64,000 nucleotides of DNA from Marinicellulosiphila megalodicopiae (GTDB lineage Bacteria > Pseudomonadota > Gammaproteobacteria > Pseudomonadales > Natronospirillaceae), in the NCBI RefSeq assembly GCF_045862395.1, contig NZ_AP023087.1, positions 4,584,066 through 4,648,065 on the forward strand. Direction: 5' to 3'. The translations under genes were made by a program, and so were the position numbers. Of the stretch, positions 34,417-41,886 are shown piece by piece. The notes beneath the pieces are model-generated. The model saw only the letters and a program-made list of their open reading frames with translations, was not told the origin of the DNA and searched no databases. The stretch's first letter is position 1. Every line of letters starts with the position of its first letter.

Positions 34417-36043
34417 TTATAAGTATTTTGGTCAATCAAATGTTTCAAGTGACGCAAAACAAACTCAAATGAATTTTGCTCCTGATACACTAAGAAGCCC
34501 TACTTATTTTGTGGCAGACTTAGCACAAAATATATTGTTTCGCGAAGCAATGGGAGCATTGCATGATGTAGTGGTTGCTGATTTACGTTTTCAGCCAAAA
34601 AACAGAGAAGAATATTTTCAATGGTTAGAACAAGAAGAGTCTAATTATTTGGCTCAATCTGCAATTGGTAAAAATGAAAATCAACTTCAATTAGATGCCG
34701 TTGGTAAAGAATTATTCGCATTACGCAAGCAACAAAACAATCTATTAACACCTTATTATAAAGCGCAAAATGCCTATTTTAAGTATCTATATAAAAACGA
34801 TTACAACGCATGGTTTGTTTTAGATCCGGTTATCACTGTGCATCCTGATCAAGTATTTTTTGAATGTTTTAGTCAAGATGAGTCCAGTTACGGAAAATTA
34901 AGCTGTAATTTAGATGTATTCAAAAACATTACTGACTTTGAATGTGGCACAACTAATATTGATTACTCAGCTGAGCTGTATAACGAATTTCAAAAAATAC
35001 GTGATTATAAAGATACACAATTTAAAATTGACCCAACAGGGTTTGATGTTCAAACACAACACGAAGAAAAATATAACGAACAAAAAATAGACTTACCCGA
35101 TAGTTGGGTGAGGGGATTTTTACAAGTTAGCTCGGCCATGACATTACCGATGGTCAGTTTTGAATTACACCCTATGGATATCCACAATTTTCTGTTTGTA
35201 TTAAAAAGACAAAAAGAAGATCAAGGCCCAAGATCCATCCGCTTTGAACTCACACTCGGCCAGCCAATTAAAGCAGTTTTTGAGCCTTGGAATCATGAGG
35301 TAATATGCAAGCGCTCTATTTATAAAGGCGCTGATCCACGGGAAATTAGAATATGGGGTAGAAGACGCTTAATGATTTTGGAGCGTTTAATTCCCATTGC
35401 TAAAAAGTTTACTGTGAATTTATTGGGCACGGGTTTGCCGTCATTTTTTATTGCTGATTTAGGAGATTTATCGTTCACATTAGGATTGTCTGGCTGGACA
35501 GCCAATGATTGGTCTAAAATGAGCAACTTTGACTTAATGGCGCCACGAGCAGAGGTAGACAGCCAAACCATTTCACTTGTATATAACGAAATGAAAAAAG
35601 TTTGGTTCAGCAATGCCAATGCATTAGGTCGCACGCTACAACTTGAAAAATCTGTCATTACTTCAGCATTAAGCCTGCTTGCTCAATCAGGCAAGGTTAT
35701 TTTTGATTTAGCCAATAACGTTTATCGTTTACGTGAATTAAGTCAAGAACCCTTACCGTTAGATCAATTAAGATTTGAAAATGAACGAGAAAAAAATGCC
35801 AGTCGATACGTTCAACATAAATTAGTCAAAATTAAAAATAAAAAAACAAATCAAGAGTCCATTGAAATCAGTGGAACGATCATGGACAGTGGAAATACTT
35901 TTGAGACACTTATAGAATTAGATCTTGATCAACGCCTAATTAAAGCTAACTGTCATTGTCATTTTTATAACGTAAATAAATTAAGTAAAGGCCCCTGTGA
36001 GCATATGATTGCATTACGATTATTTGAAGGATCAATAAAATGA
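34406..36043 (+). CDS. Winged-helix/SWIM zinc-finger protein, retron-associated
   Basis: 545 residues. The C-terminus has a SWIM zinc finger, C-H-C at 516-518 and C-E-H at 531-533 (CxC-x12-CxH). A probable winged helix precedes it (about 385-450, VYNEMKKVWFSNANALGRTLQLEKSVITSALSLL). SWIM fingers bind DNA or proteins. The N-terminal two thirds is unrecognised, with a coiled-coil-like region around 70-115 and beta-rich segments at 230-350. AAGGGG lies before the ATG inside the end of the WGR gene. The ncRNA begins 43 bp after the stop. From memory, WH-SWIM plus HEAT/WGR partners are described for one retron class; this should be verified. Confidence 0.8.
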   Translation: MQFDYKYFGQSNVSSDAKQTQMNFAPDTLRSPTYFVADLAQNILFREAMGALHDVVVADLRFQPKNREEYFQWLEQEESNYLAQSAIGKNENQLQLDAVGKELFALRKQQNNLLTPYYKAQNAYFKYLYKNDYNAWFVLDPVITVHPDQVFFECFSQDESSYGKLSCNLDVFKNITDFECGTTNIDYSAELYNEFQKIRDYKDTQFKIDPTGFDVQTQHEEKYNEQKIDLPDSWVRGFLQVSSAMTLPMVSFELHPMDIHNFLFVLKRQKEDQGPRSIRFELTLGQPIKAVFEPWNHEVICKRSIYKGADPREIRIWGRRRLMILERLIPIAKKFTVNLLGTGLPSFFIADLGDLSFTLGLSGWTANDWSKMSNFDLMAPRAEVDSQTISLVYNEMKKVWFSNANALGRTLQLEKSVITSALSLLAQSGKVIFDLANNVYRLRELSQEPLPLDQLRFENEREKNASRYVQHKLVKIKNKKTNQESIEISGTIMDSGNTFETLIELDLDQRLIKANCHCHFYNVNKLSKGPCEHMIALRLFEGSIK

Positions 36044-36086
36044 ATTTAGATGTTTCAAATAATATAAGTACTGTTATAATTTCAAA

Positions 36087-36317
36087 ATGTGGTGGCGCTG
36101 ATCAACAACCTTGCAATCCGAATGGTGGATCGCCATTCTTGTTTACAGCCTACTCACGCGTCACTAGTCTGATCTTTACTGGGCGTAATAGTGCCCCCAT
36201 AAACGTTTCAGTTTGGCTCCAGAGGAGCAAACTGTTTATGGGGGCACTATTACGCATCGAGCTGATCAGACCAGTCTTGAGAATTCTACGAAGGGAAATT
36301 CGATCGCGTCACCACAT
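36087..36317 (+). ncRNA. Retron msr-msd non-coding RNA
   Basis: A structured segment directly upstream of the RT. The outer inverted repeat a1 (ATGTGGTGGCGC, 36087-36098, extended by GATC to 36103) pairs with a2 (GCGTCACCACAT, 36306-36317, with GATC from 36302), about 16 bp with one bulge and one G-U. Inside a1 is a hairpin GAATGG / CCATTC (36120-36125, 36133-36138), typical of msr. The msd part shows GTCTGATC / GATCAGAC (36167-36174, 36264-36271), then a perfect 21-bp stem (36184-36204 and 36234-36254) capped by AGTTTG/CAAACT and CTCC/GGAG. A 132-codon frame crosses it but is an accident of the structure. The branching G cannot be fixed by eye. Confidence 0.88.
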
Positions 36318-36427
36318 CCTTTCTGCGTTTATTTTTGATTCTATTACGTTTCCAACACTCCCACCTTTAAGATTCAGTATAGAAAATACTGGCGTTAATC
36401 CTTTATGCAAAAATGGGAGTGCTCATT

Positions 36428-38167
36428 ATGCAAACTAGTGCACCTGGTAAATTAACAAGACAACAACTTTACGATTTAATCAGACAATCAAGTAAAGACG
36501 AATACATTTTAAAAGAAATGATTCGCCTTGGTTTTTGGAATGAATCAACCGGTAAACCTAGTTTGACAAAAGAGTTTATTGAGCGAAAAGGCGAGCTTGA
36601 AAAACAGTACAGTCAATTATTAAAAATTCATCATAAATATCAATCTACTGAGTCGTTACTTAAAGCATTCCATAAAGAGCGTAAAGAAAAAGCACTGCTG
36701 CATAGAGAAGAGACCAAACTTAAGAACAAAAAAATCAAGTTTGAAAAAGCACAAAACTGGTTTAAGAAGAACCTTACAGACATTCTTTATTTAGGCGAAA
36801 ACGTCTCTTTTGGGCTTAACGGTAAATTTACAGACCGCGATAAATTAAAATCAAACTCGTTACCTGTAATAGAAGATATTGAATCATTAGCCAATAGTAT
36901 TGGCGTCAGTGTCAGCGAAATTCGCTTTTTGTCCTATGATAGAAAAGTATCCAAAGTCTCGCATTATCAACAATTTTTAATTGCCAAAAAAACCGGTGGC
37001 ACTCGCAAAATTTCTGCGCCGATGCCTCGTTTAAAACACGTGCAGTATTGGATACTCACGAATATTCTAGAGAAAGTAGCCATTCATGATTGTGCCCATG
37101 GATTTGTGACAGGTAAATCGATTGTCACTAATGCAGAGCCACATGTGGGTGCGGATGTAGTGATCAATATGGATTTGGAAAATTTTTTTCCTACTGTCAC
37201 CTATAAACGAGTTAAAGGTGTGTTTTGTAATTTAGGTTACAGTGAAAAAATATCAACAGTCTTGGCATTACTATGCTCACAAGCAGATAACTGCGAAGTG
37301 GTATTAGATAATCAAACGTATTTTAGAAACCAAGGCGAGCGATTTTTACCTCAAGGCGCACCGACTAGTCCAGCGCTTACCAATATTTTATGCCGCAAGT
37401 TAGATAAACGAATGCTAGGCATGAGTAATCAATTAGGCTTTAAATATACTCGATATGCCGATGATCTTACGTTTTCGTCCTCACAAAAAACGGCTCATAA
37501 TTTACAAAAATTATTCTGGCGAGTGAATCAAATCATTCCCGATGAAGGGTTTATTTTGCATCCTGATAAAACCAGAGTGATGCGCAGTAACAACAAACAA
37601 GAAGTCACAGGCGTGGTCGTTAATGAAAAATTATCTGTTGATCGTAAAACCCTTAAACGATTCAGAGCATTATTATTTCAAATAAATAAAGACGGTCTAG
37701 GTGATAAATCATGGGGCAAAGGTGCATTGATTCCATCTATTGAAGGTTATGCGAATTTTGTTTATATGGTTAACCCAATTAAAGGGGTTGAGCTTCAAAA
37801 AGCAGTGGTATTGATTAAACAAAAATACGGTGCACCCGTTAAGCCGCATAAATTGAGTTTATTAAACAAAAAACTCATGCGATTTAAAGCCAAAGAAGGG
37901 TTATTGCCTAAAAAAGACTGGTGGAAACCCAAACAAAAATCAGCGCCATTAGTTGAGTTAACTCAAATACAAAATGAAGCACTCAAAGGCCAACCAGGAA
38001 AAAGACCAACTGAAAAAAGTGACAGTCAAAACCAAAATGGCATTGAAGATGAGAATACTTTTGATATTCAAAGAACAGTAAATGAGAATAATACGCCATT
38101 TCAAATACTTACTTATGCATTGCTAATTATTCCTTTTATTATTTTTATTCTGTATATCAGCCGTTAA
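36428..38167 (+). CDS. Retron-type reverse transcriptase with C-terminal hydrophobic anchor
   Basis: 579 residues from the ATG at 36428, chosen over 36413 because GGGAG lies 8 bp upstream. Retron hallmarks are present: NAEPH (235-239; the NAxxH motif), VINMDLENFFP, the template-grip block LPQGAPTSPALTN, catalytic YADD (343-346) and VTG (393-395). The RT core is about 130-450. The N-terminal 130 residues are charged and coiled-coil-like; the C-terminal extension (about 450-555) is basic. The last 22 residues (FQILTYALLIIPFIIFILYI) are strongly hydrophobic, unusual for retron RTs of 300-400 residues, suggesting a tail anchor. It makes msDNA from the msd directly upstream. Confidence 0.9.
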   Translation: MQTSAPGKLTRQQLYDLIRQSSKDEYILKEMIRLGFWNESTGKPSLTKEFIERKGELEKQYSQLLKIHHKYQSTESLLKAFHKERKEKALLHREETKLKNKKIKFEKAQNWFKKNLTDILYLGENVSFGLNGKFTDRDKLKSNSLPVIEDIESLANSIGVSVSEIRFLSYDRKVSKVSHYQQFLIAKKTGGTRKISAPMPRLKHVQYWILTNILEKVAIHDCAHGFVTGKSIVTNAEPHVGADVVINMDLENFFPTVTYKRVKGVFCNLGYSEKISTVLALLCSQADNCEVVLDNQTYFRNQGERFLPQGAPTSPALTNILCRKLDKRMLGMSNQLGFKYTRYADDLTFSSSQKTAHNLQKLFWRVNQIIPDEGFILHPDKTRVMRSNNKQEVTGVVVNEKLSVDRKTLKRFRALLFQINKDGLGDKSWGKGALIPSIEGYANFVYMVNPIKGVELQKAVVLIKQKYGAPVKPHKLSLLNKKLMRFKAKEGLLPKKDWWKPKQKSAPLVELTQIQNEALKGQPGKRPTEKSDSQNQNGIEDENTFDIQRTVNENNTPFQILTYALLIIPFIIFILYISR

Positions 38168-38224
38168 TTACCAATACAGCACATATTAATCAATAAACGC
38201 GATATTCAATTATCAGGATATGAC

Positions 38225-38686
38225 ATGCATCACCAAGTCGTCAGTCAACAAGCAATACATCTATATGGTCTACAAGTTGAACTGACGACCTCTCACGCAT
38301 TAAATCAGAAAATCATCACTGCGCAATGGCAACGATTTAATCATGCACTTAAATCAAACCATATTAAGCTTGGCACTAATTGGAAAAAATACGGCGTCAC
38401 TTTAAAATCAGAAAACCGTTATGTGTATATGACAGCCATAGAATCCAATACTAGGCTTTCTGGGTTTGATTACTACCAATTACAAGCAGGACAATATCTT
38501 TACTTTCAACATTTGGGTGCTATGGAATTAATAAAAGTCACAATAAATAGAATCTATAAGAAAGTTATCCCCGAACAAAATCTAACTTTAAATCCTAATA
38601 GATCACTTATCCACTTTGAATGTTACGACCAACAATTTCAATGGAATCATCCTGATTCGGTTATCCACATTTTTGTGCCTATCTAA
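38225..38686 (+). CDS. GyrI-like/AraC-type effector-binding domain protein
   Basis: A 153-residue single-domain protein. The pattern AQWQRFNHAL, YGVTLKSE..YMTAIES, FDYYQLQAGQYLYFQHLGAMELIKVTINRIYKK, LIHFECYD and VIHIFVPI follows the GyrI-like small-molecule-binding fold, the effector module of AraC/SoxS-Rob type regulators, without any DNA-binding part. Such domains bind small ligands or, in GyrI itself, DNA gyrase. It starts 57 bp after the RT stop with AGGA ahead of the ATG. It may belong to the retron transcript or be an independent neighbour; nothing in sequence decides this. Confidence 0.7.
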   Translation: MHHQVVSQQAIHLYGLQVELTTSHALNQKIITAQWQRFNHALKSNHIKLGTNWKKYGVTLKSENRYVYMTAIESNTRLSGFDYYQLQAGQYLYFQHLGAMELIKVTINRIYKKVIPEQNLTLNPNRSLIHFECYDQQFQWNHPDSVIHIFVPI

Positions 38687-38820
38687 TATTTTATAATTAT
38701 TATTACGAACAATACTTTTGAATTTTTTAATAGTTTGAGAAAAAAATTAATTTATGAATATAAAATTATAATTATGTTTACCAAAGTCATTGTATAAGTA
38801 TCGAAATAGGAATTAAAAAA

Positions 38821-38913
38821 ATGGAAGAAACACTACAATCTAAAATTGAAAGATTAGTATCACTTGTTGAGGACTTATCTTGCGCAACCATCACGCTACT
38901 TTTATTTCTTTAA
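38821..38913 (+). CDS. Possible 30-residue peptide between the GyrI-like gene and a terminator
   Basis: The frame reads MEETLQSKIERLVSLVEDLSCATITLLLFL and stops at 38913. It has an AGGA-type ribosome site about 9 bp before the ATG, a charged first half and a hydrophobic second half. A strong terminator follows within 60 bp. A small membrane-active peptide is conceivable, but short frames arise by chance; support is weak. Confidence 0.3.
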   Translation: MEETLQSKIERLVSLVEDLSCATITLLLFL

Positions 38914-38966
38914 AATTACGACAGAAGAATAAGATATAGGAAATTTAAACTAGATTATTACTCACA

Positions 38967-38995
38967 AAAAAGGCCACTATTTTTTGTGGCCTTTT
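38967..38995 (+). terminator. Rho-independent terminator closing the retron island
   Basis: AAAAGGCCAC / GTGGCCTTTT (38967-38976, 38986-38995) with a T-rich 9-nt loop. It ends the plus-strand unit before the converging helicase gene and, by its symmetry, may act on both strands. Confidence 0.85.
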
Positions 38996-39086
38996 AGAAG
39001 AAGTTAGCCCAATTCGTTTGTTAAATATCAACTCAAACCTTTGGGATTTCGGTAAATGTCAAAAGGGCGGATGTACAATCCACGCC

Positions 39087-40475
39087 CTACAAATTTTTAC
39101 TTCTTGGAACCAAACCCAACCCTTTTTTCTTAATAGGCGGTTTGTCTTTTAATTCTTTTTGTTTTTGTTTGGCTCTTTTGGATAGTGGTTTTTCTTTTTG
39201 CTTTGCATTTTGAATATTTTTTTGTGGTCCCTTCTTTTTACCGGGATTTTGGGTCGGTTTTTGGCCCGCCTCTATTTCGACATCGTCTGTTATATTTTTG
39301 TCTTCTTTTTCTTTGGGTTTGTCTAAATTTGAAATTGGCACATTATGACTAGGCACTAATCCGGTTAGCATGTCTCGTTCAATTATATGCGTTAGCAAAT
39401 GTTCGATTGCGACGAGTTCGTCAAATTGATCGGCGCATACTAATGAGATGGCAATACCTTGTTTACCTGCACGTCCTGTACGCCCAATTCTGTGTATGTA
39501 GTCTTCTGGCACAAAGGGTAAATCGTAATTAATCACCAGTGGTAATTGCTTGATGTCTAGACCACGAGCGGCAATGTCGGTTGCAATTAAGGCTTGTACT
39601 TCTTTATTTTTAAATTGTTTCATGGCACTGTTGCGCGCGTTTTGTGATTTGTCAGCATGAATGGCTCGAATGCTGAATCCGTGCTCTGACAAAATACCTT
39701 CTAGTAAATCGACCGTTCGTTTTGTTTTACAAAAAATAATAACCTGCGATTCTATATATTCATTAAGCATTTGCATTATGGCTTGCGGTTTATCTTTTTT
39801 GTCAATTTCATAAGCCCATTGTTTGATGTCTTTGTTAACTGTGTTTTCTTTTGCGGATTTTATAAATAACGGATCCGTTAAATATTGGCTAATGATGCTT
39901 TTTATGGATTCTGGATAAGTTGCCGAAAATAATAGGGTTTGTTTTTGTGCTGGTAAAAATTTTAGGATTTCTTTTAGTTCTTGCTCAAAACCCAAATCTA
40001 GCATTCTGTCGGCTTCATCTAACACTAGGGTTTGTATGTTGGATAAATCGATTTTGTCTTGATTGTTTAAATCAATTAATCGACCCAAAGTTGCCACAAT
40101 AATTTGTGCGCCTTGATTAATTTGTTCAATTTGTTTGTCTATTTTTTCGCCACCAATAATTAACGCTGGGGTAATATTAAATGGTTGGGCAAAGTATTCA
40201 AATTGTTCAAATACTTGATAAGCCAATTCACGAGTTGGGGTAAGTACAATTACTTGTAATGGCTTGTTGTTATTTTCTTGGGACAGCATAGATTGTAAAA
40301 TTGGCCATACAAATGCCGCTGTTTTACCTGTACCGGTTTGCGCACTGGCAGTGACGTCTTTTCCTTGTAATATGGGTTCGAACACCTGTGTTTGTATATC
40401 GGTTGGTTTGCTATAACCTTTTTTTAATATACGTACTATTAAATCTTTATTTAAAAACGCTTCGGTAAATTTCAT
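39087..40475 (-). CDS. DEAD-box RNA helicase (RhlE-like)
   Basis: A 462-residue ATP-dependent RNA helicase. It has the Q motif (GYSKPTDIQTQVFEPIL), motif I AQTGTGKT, PTRELAYQ, TLGRL, DEAD (VLDEADRMLDLGFEQEL), SAT, IIFCKTKR, ATDIAARGLDI and HRIGRTGRAG. A lysine-rich tail of about 80 residues follows the second RecA domain, as in RhlE-type proteins, and likely contacts RNA. RhlE-class helicases act in ribosome assembly or RNA decay, often in the cold. It is monocistronic as far as can be seen. The DEAD family is certain, the RhlE subgroup probable. Confidence 0.92.
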   Translation of the reverse strand: MKFTEAFLNKDLIVRILKKGYSKPTDIQTQVFEPILQGKDVTASAQTGTGKTAAFVWPILQSMLSQENNNKPLQVIVLTPTRELAYQVFEQFEYFAQPFNITPALIIGGEKIDKQIEQINQGAQIIVATLGRLIDLNNQDKIDLSNIQTLVLDEADRMLDLGFEQELKEILKFLPAQKQTLLFSATYPESIKSIISQYLTDPLFIKSAKENTVNKDIKQWAYEIDKKDKPQAIMQMLNEYIESQVIIFCKTKRTVDLLEGILSEHGFSIRAIHADKSQNARNSAMKQFKNKEVQALIATDIAARGLDIKQLPLVINYDLPFVPEDYIHRIGRTGRAGKQGIAISLVCADQFDELVAIEHLLTHIIERDMLTGLVPSHNVPISNLDKPKEKEDKNITDDVEIEAGQKPTQNPGKKKGPQKNIQNAKQKEKPLSKRAKQKQKELKDKPPIKKKGLGLVPRSKNL

Positions 40476-40820
40476 TGGTTTGTCTTTTTGAAGTAGTGGA
40501 TCTATTTATAATATTATCTTTGAATGCATTCGAATCTACAAATATTCAACAGTTGCGAAATTCTGCGACGAAGAAAAGTCAGGCCTTTCATAGTGCATAT
40601 TTTAAGGTTTTTATTCTATCATGGATATGGAATTTAGGCGCGCCAAAAAGGATAATTGTGATTTTCGTATTAATGGTTTTATGAAACCCACTTTACCCTT
40701 CTGAATTTAGACAAATAAAACGATATGGGTTCATTGTTTGTGTATCGTTAATATTAATATATGTGGTTGCAGGTGTTCATTTATATTTCGAATGACCGAG
40801 ACAACTTAATGCCCTAGTTT
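40476..40820. other. Intergenic region, no gene supported
   Basis: A plus-strand 69-codon frame begins here but has no ribosome site or recognisable pattern. No repeat or RNA gene is seen. Confidence 0.4.
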
Positions 40821-41144
40821 TCAATTTAAATAATTGGGTATTTTATTATTCAAAATTTCAATTAAGCGCTCATCCATAAATTTATAATTATCTGGAATAC
40901 CCAAACATATTATTTTCTGATCTTTGATGTGTTCACGAAACTGTTGTTTCAGTTTTTTGTTATGACGTTGTTCCATCACAAAAATATATTCAGCCCATTC
41001 TACGTCTTCGCTGCTGATATAAACTTGCGCACCTGAATTTAAACCTGCCGATCTTACATCCCAACCATCTACGTCACAAAATATTGCTTCGGCTGTTGGG
41101 CTTCTTAATTTATTTTGACTGCATAAAAATAATATTTTTTTCAT
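40821..41144 (-). CDS. Low-molecular-weight protein tyrosine phosphatase-like protein
   Basis: About 107 residues from the second Met (41144). It begins MKKILFLCSQNKLRSPTAEAIF, giving the CX5RS phosphatase loop (Cys8, Arg14 counted from the upstream start plus 7; C-S-Q-N-K-L-R). A VRSAGLN stretch and a late GIPDNYKFMDERLI follow, where the DNY Asp is the general-acid candidate. The length fits the short predicted PTP family rather than the 150-residue LMW-PTPs. It lies at the 3' end of the TetR gene with the frames nearly touching, so they are co-transcribed. A regulatory or detoxification role is inference. Confidence 0.75.
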   Translation of the reverse strand: MKKILFLCSQNKLRSPTAEAIFCDVDGWDVRSAGLNSGAQVYISSEDVEWAEYIFVMEQRHNKKLKQQFREHIKDQKIICLGIPDNYKFMDERLIEILNNKIPNYLN

Positions 41145-41149
41145 TTCAA

Positions 41150-41707
41150 TTAAACTTGTTTCCATTGCATAAAATGACCTATTGTTTTTTGGTTAAATTT
41201 TGCCATTTGTACAATGCTGATATCGTCTTTGTGAGTTAACCACCAACGTATACTGGTTAAGGTGCTTTGTACAAATTGACAAACAATATAGTCGTACTCT
41301 AGAGGTTCTAATTCATCTTTTAGCTTGGTAAATCCTATATTATTTAACTCACCGGTCATGATTTTGTTTTTGGTTTGCTCGTATAGTAAATCTGCACAGC
41401 TTTCAAATAGCACCCGAATTAATCTTTCATTATTGCTTATGAAATTAAATAAGCGTTTTTCGTTTTCTAAAACATCTTCATTTTGTTTAGATTCTATTAA
41501 CATCGGTGTCAGTTTTTCAAAGCCATCCATCAACAGTATATGCAGTAATTCTTCTTTGCTTTTGTAATGTCGAAAATACGTGTTATAGCCAACAGATGCT
41601 CTTTTTGTAATATCTTTGATTGTCACATGGTCATAACCATTTTCTAAGGTTAATGACACCAATGCATCTTTTAATAATTGTCTTGTTTTTTGAATTCTTA
41701 AATCCAT
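41150..41707 (-). CDS. TetR/AcrR family transcriptional regulator
   Basis: About 185 residues from the ATG at 41707, chosen because GGGAT precedes it; an upstream in-frame start adds an unlikely hydrophobic leader. The N-terminal HTH is typical (RIQKTRQLLKDALVSLTLENGYDHVTIKDITKRASVGYNTYFRHYKSKEELL, residues about 5-55). The ligand-binding domain resembles TetR_C_33-type helices. It is divergent from the P450-reductase gene with a 25-bp palindrome between them. The likely role is repression of the P450 and of itself, as in the BM3R1/CYP102A1 pair. Confidence 0.86.
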   Translation of the reverse strand: MDLRIQKTRQLLKDALVSLTLENGYDHVTIKDITKRASVGYNTYFRHYKSKEELLHILLMDGFEKLTPMLIESKQNEDVLENEKRLFNFISNNERLIRVLFESCADLLYEQTKNKIMTGELNNIGFTKLKDELEPLEYDYIVCQFVQSTLTSIRWWLTHKDDISIVQMAKFNQKTIGHFMQWKQV

Positions 41708-41823
41708 ATTTCTATATCCCGAAATGATCAAATAAACTGAAATTTTCAATATTTGCATCATAACAAATTCATCTTTGATATGCCTAGAATCATCAGAAAT
41801 TGAATTTATTTGTCACTCAAAGC

Positions 41824-41848
41824 ATTCCATAAAATAAAGATATGGAAT
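41824..41848. promoter_or_regulatory. Palindromic operator, probable TetR binding site
   Basis: A perfect inverted repeat ATTCCATA - 9 nt - TATGGAAT lies between the TetR start (41707) and the P450 start (41887). Position and symmetry suit TetR binding that controls both divergent genes. No experiment supports it. Confidence 0.65.
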
Positions 41849-41886
41849 ATTATACACCATAAATGCATTATAACTTTGAGTCTTTC

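Noticed and set aside
36040..36438. 132-codon plus-strand frame between the WH-SWIM gene and the RT
   Set aside because: It runs through the full inverted-repeat structure of the retron ncRNA and overlaps both neighbours; the sequence is explained by base pairing, and no protein pattern is seen.
36428..38167. RT as part of a diversity-generating retroelement or group II intron
   Set aside because: The NAxxH and VTG motifs and the adjacent msr-msd structure are retron marks. No template/variable repeat, Avd gene, intron domains or maturase/endonuclease region was found.
40475..40684. 69-codon plus-strand frame divergent from the DEAD-box gene
   Set aside because: It starts on the helicase start codon with no ribosome site and looks like chance.
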